A stretch of 64,000 nt of DNA from Callorhinus ursinus (GCF_003265705.1 NW_020313285.1:18206593-18270592); one strand, 5' to 3'; counted from the stretch's first letter, positions 44,165-54,690 are shown. Program-made: numbers and translations. The notes: generated by a model not told the origin, from the sequence alone.

Positions 44165-44330
44165 TAGAGCCCTGAGACCGAGACCAGAGTTTGAGTTCTG
44201 TGACCTTGGGCGAGTCATTTCCTCTCTGGGAGCCACAGTTTCCTCCTCTGTAAAATAGGGTTAAAAGACCTACCTCTCAGGGCTGTTGTGAGGATCAGAT
44301 GAGATAATAGATAAGATTGGAGTTTTGTAA
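44165..44330 (+). repeat. MIR fragment
   Basis: 'ctgtgaccttgggcgagtca', 'cctcctctgtaaaatagggt' and 'gttgtgaggatcagatgaga' in MIR order. An L2-like piece ('catatttattggacatttac') follows at about 44375-44460. Confidence 0.8.
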
Positions 44331-44459
44331 ACAGTAAACTGCAGTGCAGGTGTCTGGAGATATTCTTGGGTCTAACACATATTTATTGGACATTTACCCT
44401 CAGCCAGGCCCTGGCTCAGCCCAGGGGACATGGTCTTGAGTAAGACAGAGGGGTCCTGC

Positions 44460-44904
44460 TGAGACAGCAGAGAGAATGGAAGTGAGCAGCACACCCCAGA
44501 CCCACAGCCTCACCCACACCCAGAGAGACTGTATAGGGAACCCAGGTGTCCCAGCTCCTGTCCCTGTTTCTAGAGGCTGTGTGAGGTGGCCCATCTCCCT
44601 CAGCGGTGTCACCGCCAAAGCCAACACCAGTAGCCCGGAGCTCTAGGTGTTTCCAGGACCCCACAATGGAGATTACTCAGCTGGAGGAAGCAAGGCCACA
44701 ATTTGTCATCAGAGTCACCCAGCAATGTTGCCACCAATTAGTCCGAAAAATCTCCCCCGGGCAGCAGCAACTAAGAGGGAACCTCTGGCCTGAGAAGGGG
44801 CAGGGAGAGCGATTCTCTGACCCCTTCCTGCCCGCTGATCTGCTGCCCTGCTCCTGTGGGCACTTTACCTCCCTTAGAGTGGCTGCAAACTCCCGGTGTG
44901 ACGG
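44460..44904. other. Unique intergenic sequence
   Basis: No gene or named repeat recognised. Confidence 0.45.
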
Positions 44905-45140
44905 AGCTGAGTGGTTGAGAGCCCAGGTCCAGGAGGCAGAACATCCTGACTTTAAATCTTAGCTCTGCCTCTCACCAGCTGTGTGACCTTGGGCGAGGAA
45001 CTTGACCTTCTTGGGTATAGTTCCCCTAATAATAGGATTTTCAATTTCATTAGGGTTTTGTAAAGACTAAACAAGATGATTATTGTAAAACCCCTTGTAT
45101 GTTTACTAGGCTAGGCTTATAGGAGTTGCTCAATTAATTT
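44905..45140 (+). repeat. MIR fragment
   Basis: 'ttaaatcttagctctgcctc' and 'agctgtgtgaccttgggcga' are the MIR core. The 3' side continues to about 45140. Confidence 0.8.
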
Positions 45141-45169
45141 TTATCTATTTAACAAATATTTTTATGGTA

Positions 45170-45355
45170 CTTAATAGGGACCACAAGCTCTTTCAAGGAC
45201 TCTACCAATAATAACCCACTTAATTCTTCCAAGAACTAGCAAGATGGGTATGATTATCACTCCATCTCACAGACCAGAAGACTGAAGCACAAGAGGTTAA
45301 GTGGCTTGCCCAAAGTCACAGAGCTAGCTAGGGGCAGAGCCGAAATTGAAACTCA
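45170..45355 (-). repeat. MIR fragment
   Basis: 'gaccagaagactgaagcaca', 'aggttaagtggcttgcccaa' and 'agtcacagagctagctaggg' are the complement of a MIR core. It lies opposite and close to the plus-strand copy at 44905-45140. Confidence 0.8.
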
Positions 45356-46245
45356 GTTTCTCTCCTCTCCTCCTTCCCATTTTTTTTTCCTTCCAGCCTG
45401 TGGTTTTAGAAGTTGAAGCAAGTGAGGGGAAGCTGATTTAAAAACAAGCCCCCTCCCATCGCCTATCTCTGTTGTCCCCAGCCCCAGCAGACCTGGGGTA
45501 GGGGGTGCCTGGGCACAGACTCGGTGCAGGCTCCATGCGACCAGCCACTGCATTAAGCTGCTTCCTCAAGAAGGTAATGTGGTCATTCGTCTCCCTTGAA
45601 ATCAGCTTCTTACAGCAGTACTCCTCCGCAGCCTCCTGTACCAATTTGGAGCTGGACATGTCCACGCTTTGCTTTCATGCTCACCTCAGAGGCTGCCAGA
45701 GCTCAGATGCCTGCAGTGGACTCCACCAAGCCAAGTGAGGAGCAGAGCCGCACGGAAGTATAAGGGACTGCCCACAGCCTCGGAGGGGCCTCAAGGGTGG
45801 AAACCCTCCTCAGCAGCTTCCCTCCCTTGGGAACTTCCAGCCTCTGCTCGCACACCTCTGGTGATGGGGAGCTCACTGCCTCTGTTGACAGCCTGGGCAG
45901 GCCATGGTTGGCCAGCTCTGACTGGTAGACGTGTTTCCTCAAGCTGAGATGAAATCTCTCCATGTAATTTCCTCCCATTAGTCCTGTCTCTGCCCTCAGG
46001 CCGCACAGGCCAGCCGGCTCCCTCCAGCCTGTAGACATCTGGAGATGGCCATCTTTTGGCAAGAGCAGCCTTCACTCAGGCTGAATGCTTGGCAGACTCA
46101 GGCTGGCCTCAGAAGGCAGGGCTCCTAGTGCCTTCCCTACCCTGGTCCCCATGTTCCACCCATGATTAGCAGGACTGTAGGGTTGCAGGGACGGGCTCTT
46201 CTAAGGGCCCGGTCCTGAGCACAGCGCGGCTGGCTGGGACCAATA
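45356..46245. other. Unique intergenic sequence
   Basis: Nothing recognised; frames of 75-119 codons on both strands lack support. Confidence 0.45.
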
Positions 46246-46249
46246 GTAG

Positions 46250-46440
46250 TAAGTGACACTGGACACCACTTAGCCAGAACCTACTCTTCACCAGACTATG
46301 ATGTGCTAAGTACTTTACAAGCAAGAGCACATCCCCTCTTCCCAGCTCTTTGAGACAAGTGTCATTATTGCCCCACTGAACAGGCGAGCAAATGAGGGCT
46401 CTAAGAGAGCGGTGACTGGCTCAAGTTCCCACCCACAATG
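46250..46440 (-). repeat. MIR-like fragment
   Basis: 'tgtgctaagtactttacaag', 'tgccccactgaacaggcgag' and 'gtgactggctcaagttccca' follow complementary MIR order. Confidence 0.55.
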
Positions 46441-46462
46441 AGTAGGTGGAGAAGCCCGTTTC

Positions 46463-46529
46463 TTTTTTTTTTTTTTTAAATCCAGTTTTTCCTCTTTTAT
46501 TTATTTATTTTTTTAATTTTTATTTATTC

Positions 46530-46568
<39 letters not shown>

Positions 46569-46688
46569 AGAGGGAGAAGCAGACTCCCCGCTGAGCAGGG
46601 AGCCCGATGCGGGACTCGATCCCAGGACCCTGGGATCATGACCTGAGCCGAAGGCAGACGCTTAACCATCTGAGCCACCCAGGCACCC
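46463..46688 (-). repeat. CAN-SINE with perfect TSD
   Basis: GAGAAGCCCGTTTC at 46449-46462 and 46689-46702 is a perfect TSD. Long T-rich tail and a complete body. Confidence 0.94.
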
Positions 46689-46702
46689 GAGAAGCCCGTT
46701 TC

Positions 46703-47852
46703 CACACAGGCTATGAGCTTCAAGCCCAGCTCCTGACTGCCAGACAACAAAGCAGATAGCAGTGGAGACACAAGAGACTCGCTAATAGGAAGCACACCGA
46801 GCAGCCCAGGAGAAGCTGAATGGCTCCAATTCTACAGGCCATGGGAATCTGGAAGGGAGAGAGACCCCTGTGGACAGGAGCAGGTGGGAAAGCGTCCCAT
46901 ATGAGGGAAAGACCAGAAATAAGTCCAGGTCCCATAAGAATATAAGAATTCCCAACTAACAAACCAATGGGAATACTGTGCCGCCCTCTTCCCCCGCTTC
47001 CCCGCTGGGAGCTTGAAGAACCAAGCTGGGTTGGACCTATACACAAGAGCTTCACCTCATGGGCAGCAGGTATTTATCAAGCACCACAGTATGCTTGGTC
47101 CATGTTAGCACTCAGCAAGGGCACAGATGAAGGGTCCATGATCCCAAGAAGGTGACAACCCAGTAGGGCAGGAGTGAAGTCTGGTTAGAGCTGTGATGAC
47201 CAGTTTGGGGTTCAGCTACCGCTAATGTCCTCCCTATCAGGGACACAAACTGGAGTATGTTTTGGATAAGGAGTGCCCCTCTCTGCCTACTGAAAGCAGG
47301 GATACCAGCATTCCCCAAAAGACTTCCAGAGGAATTCTGTTCTTTGGAAAATTACACATGGAAAAATAGTTTTATGGTCAAATAAGTTTGGGACACACTT
47401 GACTGAAGAAGGCTAGACAGGACGTCTCTGGTGCAGGGCTTCTCAGAGCCTTTACTGGCTGTGCACGTTGGGACCAGGACTACAGGGTCTGGTGCAGGCT
47501 CTTCTCAAGGCCTCCGTGCCGTTGGTCCTTCTTGCAACATGCCAGGTGCTCAGAATAAAAGGGGGCATTCTCCAAGTGGAAGATGGTGGATTATGCACCC
47601 AGGAGTCTGTTCTGGTGAGGGGATAATCAGGGAGAGCCAGTGTCTGGGGAGGAGAGGAATTGTCCCAGGTGATGGGGGTAGGGAGACTGTAGGACCTGGG
47701 ACATGAAGATATGCCATTCTGGGCAATGCCAAATAGATGGCCAAACTTTCCCCCAGGATCCTGTCTCACCTAAGCCCCAGAGACCCTATGGGGTCCAAGT
47801 CCACCATAACCCAGATGTGTCTACTGCTCTACCTGATCAAAACTCTGTCCTC
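46703..47852. other. Unique intergenic sequence
   Basis: An L2-like phrase ('gtatttatcaagcaccacag') lies at about 47070-47180. No gene recognised. Confidence 0.45.
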
Positions 47853-47952
47853 TTTTTTTTAAAGTAGGCTCTACACTCAACGTGGGGCTTGAACTCACAA
47901 TCCCCAGATCAAGAGTCACATGCGCCACCAGCTGAGCCAGGTAGGCATCCCA
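47853..47952 (-). repeat. Short tRNA-type SINE
   Basis: T-run, 'ggctctacactcaacgtggg', tRNA-like body ending CTGAGCCAGGTAGGCATCCC. CTGTCCTCTTT/CTGTTCTCTTT on the two sides is a probable TSD. Confidence 0.8.
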
Positions 47953-47954
47953 GC

Positions 47955-48200
47955 CCTGTTCTCTTTATTCCTACTTGCCTCCTAGGCTGACATTCTTCCT
48001 CCAGGAAGCCCTCCTTGACTGCCAGTTTTGTGCCAGGACATATATACAAAAGCCTGAACCCTTGGCTCCTGGAAACTCTATCTGTCCTGATGTGTCCCAC
48101 AAGAGTTCCTTGAAAGCAGGTACTAGGCAGAGTACTTCCTCCCCAGATTTTAAGTGATCACTGCTGTGAATGATCCATCCATCCATCCATTCAGTCTAAA
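47955..48200 (+). mobile_element. L2 3'-end fragment
   Basis: 'ctccaggaagccctccttga' and 'agagttccttgaaagcaggt' are in L2 3' order, plus orientation. Confidence 0.6.
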
Positions 48201-48215
48201 CATTTCTGAGCACTG

Positions 48216-48412
48216 GGGCGCCCGAGTGGCTCAGTTGGTTAAGCGGCTGCCTTTGGCTCAGGTCATGATCCCAGGGTCCTGAGATGGAGTCCCACCGCTG
48301 GTGAGGCTCCTTGCTCAGCAGGGAGCCTGCTTCTCCCGCTCTGCCTGCTGCTCTCCCTGCTTTATGTGCTCTCTCTCTCTCTGACAAATAAATAAATGAA
48401 TAATCTTTAAAA
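48216..48412 (+). repeat. CAN-SINE with TSD
   Basis: ATTTCTGAGCACTG (48202-48215) and ATTTCTGATCACTG (48413-48426) flank a complete plus-strand copy. An ATCC microsatellite (about 48172-48190) lies just upstream. Confidence 0.93.
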
Positions 48413-48426
48413 ATTTCTGATCACTG

Positions 48427-48899
48427 CACTTTGCCAGCTCTATAACAGGCAGTGGGAATAAGCAGCAAAGCCATTACAACCCTGTGTCAACTAGATATCT
48501 AGCGGTACTTTCCTGGTAAGAGGTTCCTCTATCCACGTGTCCGGGGCTGTTCTCACAATCCAAACATGAGTTAATATGGGCACCTTCCTCTGTGAAACGG
48601 CAGGCGACTCCCACAGGGACCCTGGCTCTGTGTCCCTCGCTTCCTGTCGCGTTTGTGATGCTTCTTGTCTCCCCTCTGGTCTCATAGTTGTGGGCTCCTC
48701 ACTACCTCTCTGGAACTAGGTAAGGGACCCTGAACCCAGAGAAGGCAGAGGACTTACCTGAGTTCACGCAGCGGGTCAGGGGGTAGTGCAGGGACCGCGG
48801 CACAGGCCCCGCACTCCCAAGCTCTTTGGAGACCCATGCATTCTGACACACAGTGCATGGCATACAATGGCCACTCACAGCCTACCTTCGCTGCCGACA
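48427..48899. other. Unique intergenic sequence
   Basis: No gene or repeat recognised. Confidence 0.45.
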
Positions 48900-49130
48900 C
48901 ATTGGTGCCTCTGAGTCCGGATCCCTTCCTGTGGAAACCCCGGGGTGATTTCCTCTTCCTGGTGAGCAACTCCCAGCCCCGTTCACTGGGAACCGCGGCT
49001 GGCATGATGTGGGAAATCAGCCTGTGGGAAACTGTCCTAACAAGATTTCTGAAGCTGAGGGGCAGCTCTTTGGAGTCTCCCCACCACCACCCCGCAAGCC
49101 AGTTTGGCCAAACTTCCTTGGGGTTTCACC
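48900..49130. promoter_or_regulatory. Candidate proximal lymphoid enhancer with two RBPJ sites
   Basis: Two perfect RBPJ/CSL octamers TGTGGGAA lie in the same orientation at 49008-49015 and 49023-49030, 15 bp apart start to start. Nearby are a RUNX-type AACCGC (48991-48996), TGTGGAAAC (48930-48938), and ETS-type CTTCCT at 48925-48930, 48955-48960 and ACTTCCTTG (about 49112-49120). No repeat element covers the block. It is about 5.4 kb upstream of the TCF7 ATG. TCF7 is a direct Notch target in T-cell progenitors; activity of this segment is inference. Confidence 0.45.
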
Positions 49131-49184
49131 AGGAATAGCTAACATCTAGCTTTATCATTACATTTTTTCATTAAATTTTTATTT

Positions 49185-49365
49185 ATTTTTTAAAAAGATC
49201 TTATTTATTTATTCATGAGAAACAGAGGGAGAGAGAGGCAGAGGCAGAGGGAGAAGCAGGCTCCCCTCAGAGCAGGGAGCCCGATGTGGGACTCGATCCC
49301 AGGACCCCGGGATCACCACCTGAGCCGAAGGCAGACGCTTAACCGACTGAGCCACTCAGGTGCCC
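49185..49365 (-). repeat. CAN-SINE with perfect TSD
   Basis: TCATTAAATTTTTATTT at 49168-49184 and 49366-49382 flank a complete minus-strand copy. Confidence 0.94.
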
Positions 49366-49494
49366 TCATTAAATTTTTATTTGAAGAGCAATTCTTGGTT
49401 ATTGCATGAAGTCTGAGGAATGGGGTGGGAGGGGAACCCGTGGAAGATTATAAAGAAGGAAAAAAATGACCCCAAACCCTTCTTGCTTCATTTT

Positions 49495-49619
49495 ATTTTA
49501 TTTTTTAAAATACCTATTTATCTAAGTAATCTCTACACCCAATATGGGACTTGAACTTAAGACCCCAAGATCAAAAGTTGCACGCTCTACAGACTGAGCC
49601 AGCAAGGTCCACCCTATCC
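49495..49619 (-). repeat. Short tRNA-type SINE with perfect TSD
   Basis: CTTGCTTCATTTT at 49482-49494 and 49620-49632. The body includes 'atctctacacccaatatggg' and ends CTGAGCCAGCAAGGTCCACC. Confidence 0.88.
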
Positions 49620-49722
49620 CTTGCTTCATTTTGAAGGCAGCTGAGTGGTACCTGACCCAGAGTAGTCACATCACAACAGTTGTGTGTCTGCCATTCTGCA
49701 GGCCACAGCCACCTACATGCAA

Positions 49723-49775
49723 ACACACACACACACACACACACTCACACTCACATTCACACTCACACACACACA
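49723..49775. repeat. CA microsatellite
   Basis: Eleven pure AC units (49723-49744), then CACT/CATT-interrupted units to 49775. Confidence 0.93.
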
Positions 49776-50265
49776 TGAACATACAGTGAAACTACACAGT
49801 TTCCAGAGAGCACACTGTGTTTCTAGTAACAAACCACAGTCTGCCTCTAGGATGTGTGGCCAGGCTCTGCCCTGAGCGAGAAGGCTCACACGGGAAGTGT
49901 GCTTGCCCAGAGCCAGCAGCCAGGCCTCCGGGCTGTGCTCGGCATGTCCCGACAGGATGCCAGGCGGGCTGACGGGCAGGAAGAGATGCCGCTCCAACCT
50001 CTCCCCGTTGTAATTTACCAAACCCCTCTGGGGCTCCTTTGAGTTGTTTTCTGGAAATGCCACATTTCAAGGGTCTCCCCGTTAGAAAAGGTCAGAGAGT
50101 TCACACAGGCCTTTCATGTGAAGGAACTTGAAAGAAAAGGAAAGGAAAAGTACATTTTCAGCCTTAGCTGTGATGAGGTGGGCCCAGGCCATGAGAACAC
50201 TTACATGACGTTACATGAAGAGCCAATTAGCCTAACAACTTCCGAAAACTATCTAGCTCAAGAGC
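49776..50265. other. Unique intergenic sequence
   Basis: No gene recognised. Confidence 0.45.
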
Positions 50266-50269
50266 ACCC

Positions 50270-50485
50270 ATTTATTAGAACTCTTGGAATGTGCCAGGCC
50301 TTGAGCTAAGCTCTTTCCTAGGATATGGAAATCATCTCAAGATCACTCCCGCAGTGCTAGGCAGCTTTGGGGGTGATACCCATTTTACCCAGGAGGAAGC
50401 CGAGGCTCAGAGAGAGTCAGTGATTTGTCTGGAATCCCCCAGCTAGTAAATGGTAGGGCAGGGATGCAAACTCAGATAGATCTGC
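50270..50485 (-). repeat. MIR fragment
   Basis: 'gtgccaggccttgagctaag', 'ggaggaagccgaggctcaga' and 'agctagtaaatggtagggca' in complementary MIR order. Confidence 0.7.
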
Positions 50486-50631
50486 CTAAATCTAAAGCTG
50501 GAGCTCTCCTGGTCAGACCCTCAACCCTTGTGAGTTCTGAATTTGTCCTGTGTCCAGCCTCCGAGGACACCACATGTCCCACCTGTGGCTCAGGTGCATG
50601 AAGATGAAGCCTCATTAACTCTTCAGCTCTG

Positions 50632-50878
50632 GGGGCACCTGGGTGACTCAGTCGGTTAAGGGTCCAGCTCTTGGTTTTAGCTCAGGTCATGATCTCGTGG
50701 GTCGTGAGGTCGAGCCCCAGGTGGAGCTCCCAACGGGCTCCACACTAGGCTGGGAGTCTGCTTGAAGATTCTCTCCCTCTGCCCCTCCCCCCCACTTGCA
50801 TGTGCATGTGCCCACATGCATGTGCACACACACACTCTCTCTCTCAAATAAATAAATCTTTAAAAATAAATAAATAAA
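50632..50878 (+). repeat. CAN-SINE with perfect 12-bp TSD
   Basis: TCTTCAGCTCTG at 50620-50631 and 50879-50890. Carries the 'ctcttggttttagctcaggt' variant middle and an extra 'catgtgcatgtgcccacatg' segment before the tail. Confidence 0.93.
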
Positions 50879-50890
50879 TCTTCAGCTCTG

Positions 50891-51334
50891 ACCTGGACTT
50901 CATGGGTCCAGAAGACTCTGGGGCCTTCCTGCAGAAGACTCTGGCCTTCATCCTGAAACTGCCTGGTCACCTCCAGAAGGGCAGCCGCAGCAGATCCCAC
51001 TCACCACTCTGGGGAAGAACCCCAGAGCCACAGTGACTGTATGGGATCTGAGTTGGTGCCCAGAGCGGGCAGTCCAGGGTGGGCCCAGAGGTGGTACAGA
51101 CTGAGGTCTGACTCAAGGGAGATGCTCTGGGCCCTCCTATCTAGCAAAGAGCTTGAACCACCCTATACAGACCAACAAGAGAGACTCCCCAGTCCTCCTG
51201 GTGGTCCCTCCAAGCAACATGAGCCCCTCGGAAAGTCAGGACTCTATTAGTCACGGTTCATTCATCAGCATTTTTCTGCAGAGACCACAAAGCAGGTAAG
51301 AACCCCCTTCTGGAATTTTAGAGGTCATGATGCA
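50891..51334. other. Unique intergenic sequence
   Basis: No gene or repeat recognised. Confidence 0.45.
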
Positions 51335-51600
51335 ACACTAGAGTGTGTGGTGGTAGTTAGGGTGCAGGTCCAGGAGTCAGACTGTCAAGTTTTTGGAATT
51401 CTGATACTCTCACTTCTAAGCTGTGAGATCCTGTGACTTATTCAACCTCTCTGAGCTTTGTTTCCTCGTTCATGAATGGGGATAATAGTCCCAATGTCAC
51501 AGAATTGGTTTGATGATTAAGTGAGATAATGTATGTGGAGCTCTTGACATGATGCCTGGCACATAGCAATCACTCAGGAATATGAAGTCATGTTGCAGGT
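51335..51600 (+). repeat. MIR, nearly full length
   Basis: Runs from 'caggtccaggagtcagactg' through 'tgtgacttattcaacctctc' to 'gatgcctggcacatagcaat', most of the MIR consensus in order. Confidence 0.85.
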
Positions 51601-51639
51601 GATAATGAGGATGATGATGATGGAATCAGTGCTGACCAG

Positions 51640-51965
51640 ACAACAGGCTGCTGCAGGGCCACACCTGCCTTTGGTGGACAAGCCTGAGCTCCTTTTCTTC
51701 TCTATCTCTCCAAACCTTACAGAGCCTCCCAGGTCCAGATGAAGTCTGCCTCCTCCAGGAAGCCCACCTGATCACTTCAGCCACATTGATTTCACCATAT
51801 CTGAGCTCCTTCTGCCGATGGTCTGCATAGACTAATAACCAACAAACTTGGCTCTAATAACTTCTCAGCTTCTCAAGCAGACAATGCCTTCTGGAGAACA
51901 GGAACCCCATCACTGCCTCTCCCCTCTCCACAGCCTGAGTCCAGGATTAGGTACATGGGAGATTC
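51640..51965 (+). mobile_element. L2 3'-end-like fragment
   Basis: 'ctcctccaggaagcccacct' and 'gccttctggagaacaggaac' in L2-like order; diverged. Confidence 0.5.
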
Positions 51966-52839
51966 TCCCTAGCAGGCATTCAAGCTGATTTCAGTATGGC
52001 TGTAGATGTCCGGTACTCAGCTTGTTTCTCCCTCCCTTACCTCTCTTCCTCACACCCATGTTCTCCCTGCTCACCTGCCTCCTCCCCTGGTTCCACCCAG
52101 CAGGGCATGATCCTGTAGGGTAGTGGTTCCCAGACTTTGGGATTTCACAGCCCTAGAAAATGTCCAAAGAGTTTTGGGGGTGGGAGAGTGAATAGAATGG
52201 CCAAATTTTTCTCTTGCCGAATAAGGACGTTTTAAAAAAATCAATTTCCACCATTATTTTATAAAGAAAGGCTGTTTTACACCAATAAAGTAGAAAATCC
52301 ATAATCTCTGATTAAAAGCTAATACTTTAAGCTGAAAAAATTCAGCCTTATTGAGAAAAACAAACCACCTCACTGTTGCCCTGACTTCTCTCCTTTCTCC
52401 ATGGACTAGAGAAAACAACCCCCACTGTCCTGTGTCCACTCATGGGTCTGGGGACCTTTATCCTGGAGGAGGTCCCTGCTAAGCTGGGGTCACCCTGAAA
52501 GGCAAGAGGACCCCCAAAACCTTTGAGTTAGGCAGATCCATCTTCCCATTCAGCTTTCCCAGAGGAGGTTCGTCCCAAGTCAGATCTTATAACCTCAGGG
52601 GCTGAGGTGGGGGAGGGCATGAGCCCCTCCTCCTGTACCCTTTCCCCTCTCTACTGGGCTAAGATTTGCTGGATTTCCCCACCACCACCACCACTGTCCA
52701 GTGGCGATAATAGTGAGACTCAGCAGCAAGCTCACGCTCAGAAAAGGAGACTGGGGGAACCTAATGGGCAGGATCTTCTCCACATGTCCATCCCCAAACT
52801 GAGCGCTAAGTAACCCCCACCCCCCAGCCCCCGGAAGGG
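51966..52839. other. Unique sequence upstream of the TCF7 CpG island
   Basis: 'gtagtggttcccagactttg' at about 52123-52142 may start an old DNA-transposon fragment. A CCA triplet run lies at about 52680-52694. No gene recognised. Confidence 0.45.
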
Positions 52840-53480
52840 AGGAAAAGCGGGCACTGCAGCGGTGCAGTAGGAGGCCGAGCCGCCCCGCTGAGCCGGCGCA
52901 GATAGGATCTGAACGCGGAGAAGGACGGCCCTGGCTCTTTGATCCGCAGCCAACCAGGCTGGGCCTGGACCGGGAGGGGCGGCGCGGCCCTCTTCCGGCC
53001 CGGCTTTGCGCGGCTGCCAGGGGTCCCGTGGGGCTCCGAGCGGGAGAGGCGTCCAAGACACCCTCCTTCCCAAATACCCTCTTTCCCTGTGCTCTCCGGA
53101 GAGATGGGAAAGTCTACACTGAACCCAACTCAGAAAACTGCTGGGGGGCTGCGGTTCACTGCGCCTCGATCCTAAAGGACCTGTGTCTTTCCCAGATACA
53201 GTGGTGGAGCGGGGGCCAAGCGTGCTGTGGAGGCCCGCGTGGACAGGACCCCTGGTGCCCTGTAGACGTGATAGAAGCTGGCGCAAGTTCCCGCGCTCCT
53301 CTGGCTCTAATAGAGCCTGCAGCCTGGATCTTGCGAGAGTCCGCGGCCGTCAGGCTCCGAGTCAATTGGCCCCATGGGAATGCGACTTCCCGTGCTGAGT
53401 TGCTTCTGACGACCCACCCCTCTTCGGAATCCCGCGGCCCACGTGGGTGCCCAAAGGCTCGCATCCCTGGGCCGCAGGTT
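52840..53480. promoter_or_regulatory. Upstream part of the TCF7 CpG island
   Basis: CpG-dense, repeat-free sequence beginning about 1.6 kb before the TCF7 ATG. It contains a classic TCF/LEF site CTTTGATC at 52937-52944. Frames of 147-197 codons on both strands are typical by-products of GC-rich DNA. May hold an upstream promoter or a Wnt-responsive element. Confidence 0.55.
52937..52944 (+). promoter_or_regulatory. TCF/LEF motif
   Basis: CTTTGATC, a perfect match to the HMG-box TCF/LEF consensus CTTTG(A/T)(A/T)(C-type), inside the CpG island of a TCF family gene. Confidence 0.55.
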
Positions 53481-54060
53481 CTAGGCGTAGAACCGAGTTG
53501 GGAGGGAGGGAGGGGGTGGGTGGCTGGAGGATCCTCACGGGGTTTGGGGGATCCTTCCTCCTTGTCCTCTTGGCTCTGTTCGAGCCTCGGAGATGCCACA
53601 TGGCAGATGTGTGATGCATGAGCCCCGCACGCAACAGGCGCTCAATAAATGTGTGAGGGAAATATGCTTGTGTTCGCGTTGTATCTGGGCAGCCTGGAAG
53701 GAGGTCCCACGTCGGTTTAAGATTGGAGAACAGGGCAGAGACCGGGAATTTGAGGAATCCTAACCCTGCCAGGCGGGGTTCGCGCGCAGCCTCGAACAGC
53801 CTCCAACCTCTAGGAAGTCCCCAGTTTCAAGCCCTGGACGTACTGGTCCGGCGCGCCAAAGCGATTACACCTTGGCTTGCGTTCCAGTTCCCGCCCCAGG
53901 GCCTAGGAGACCCGCTCCCTTGGCACTTGGGGGAGAAACCCCGGGCGCAGAGCGGGAATCCCTTATTGTGGGTGAGGAAGCGGGGTCAGGAGTCTCCTTT
54001 AGAGTTCCCATATTTCGGAAGAAGGGTGATGCTTTTCAAACTTGCCGGACGCCTCCCAGA
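53481..54060. other. TCF7 5' flank between CpG-dense blocks
   Basis: No repeat except a possible MIR tail at about 53630-53655 ('ggcgctcaataaatgtg'). A frame in phase with TCF7 is open from 53872 to the TCF7 ATG, but this probably reflects GC-rich composition. Confidence 0.5.
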
Positions 54061-54438
54061 ATGACGCCGGGGAGAGCTAGCCCTTTAAGATTGTGCGCGC
54101 TGCTCACGTCCCCGCCTCTCGGGGAGAGGAGGGGCGGGGCGGGGCGGCTTGACCCCGCCCACCAACAGGGCCCGCCCCCGGCGTCCCCGCCCCGCCCCCC
54201 GCGCTCGGCCGGCGGCGCCTTTGATGTTCGGACCCGCCAGCTCCCGGAGCCGCTCAGCCTGGCGCCCGCGCCCCGCGCCCCGCGCCCCGCGCCCCGCGCC
54301 CGCAGCTCGCCCAGGCGGAGTCAGTCCGCGCTCCGCCCGCCGCGCTTCGGGCTCGGAGGTCCGGACTCCGGGCTCGCCGCCTGCTGGGCCGGTTCCGCGC
54401 CCCGCACTCTCGCGCCCCGCGCCCGGGCGGAGCGCACC
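54061..54438 (+). promoter_or_regulatory. TCF7: TCF7 core promoter and 5' UTR
   Basis: Highly CpG-rich and without a TATA box. Overlapping Sp1/KLF GC boxes lie at 54131-54147 (GGGGCGGGGCGGGGCGG), with complementary-strand boxes (CCCCGCCC) at about 54153-54204. A TCF/LEF motif CCTTTGATG is at 54218-54226. A GCGCCCC heptamer is repeated about five times at 54268-54301. The transcription start cannot be placed from sequence; dispersed initiation is usual for such promoters. TCF7 is known to be controlled by Notch and to be a target of TCF/beta-catenin complexes, which fits the motif content. Confidence 0.75.
54218..54226 (+). promoter_or_regulatory. TCF/LEF motif in the TCF7 promoter
   Basis: CCTTTGATG, about 215 bp before the ATG, in the GC-box-rich core. 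It would allow auto- or cross-regulation by TCF/LEF proteins. Confidence 0.6.
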
Positions 54439-54690
54439 ATGCCGCAGCTGGACTCCGGCGGGGGCGGCGCGGGCGGGGGCGACGACCTAGGCGCGCCCGA
54501 CGAGCTGCTGGCCTTCCAGGACGAAGGCGAGGAGCAGGACGACAAGAGCCGCGACAGCGCCGCGGGCCCGGAGCGCGACCTGGCCGAGCTCAAGTCGTCG
54601 CTGGTCAATGAGTCCGAGGGCGCGGCGGGCGGCGCGGAGGTCCCGGGGGCCGGCGCCGGGGCCCGCGGCGAGGCGGAGGTCGGGGCTGAG
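54439..54690 (+). CDS. TCF7: TCF7 (TCF-1) coding exon 1
   Basis: TCF-1 is a nuclear HMG-box transcription factor that binds CTTTGA-type sites, recruits beta-catenin or Groucho/TLE, and drives T-cell specification and memory. This exon gives [20 protein letters not shown] onward, 84 codons in phase 0. The beta-catenin-binding domain is visible: acidic [20 protein letters not shown] at residues 15-34, then a helical [14 protein letters not shown] at 47-60. I recognise the product from the known mammalian protein; TCF7L1, TCF7L2 and LEF1 differ clearly in this region. The start is the ATG in GCACCATGC context that matches the known N-terminus. The donor GAG|GTGAGC at 54691 is canonical; a weaker GAG|GTCGGG lies 12 nt earlier. 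Compared with the human protein as I recall it, the exon end has four extra residues (VGAE). Confidence 0.95.

Noticed and set aside
46520..46795. Minus-strand frame ending in a Leu/Ser-rich stretch, like a signal peptide or membrane segment
   Set aside because: It is the translation of a CAN-SINE CT-rich region; the same peptide pattern recurs at many SINE copies.
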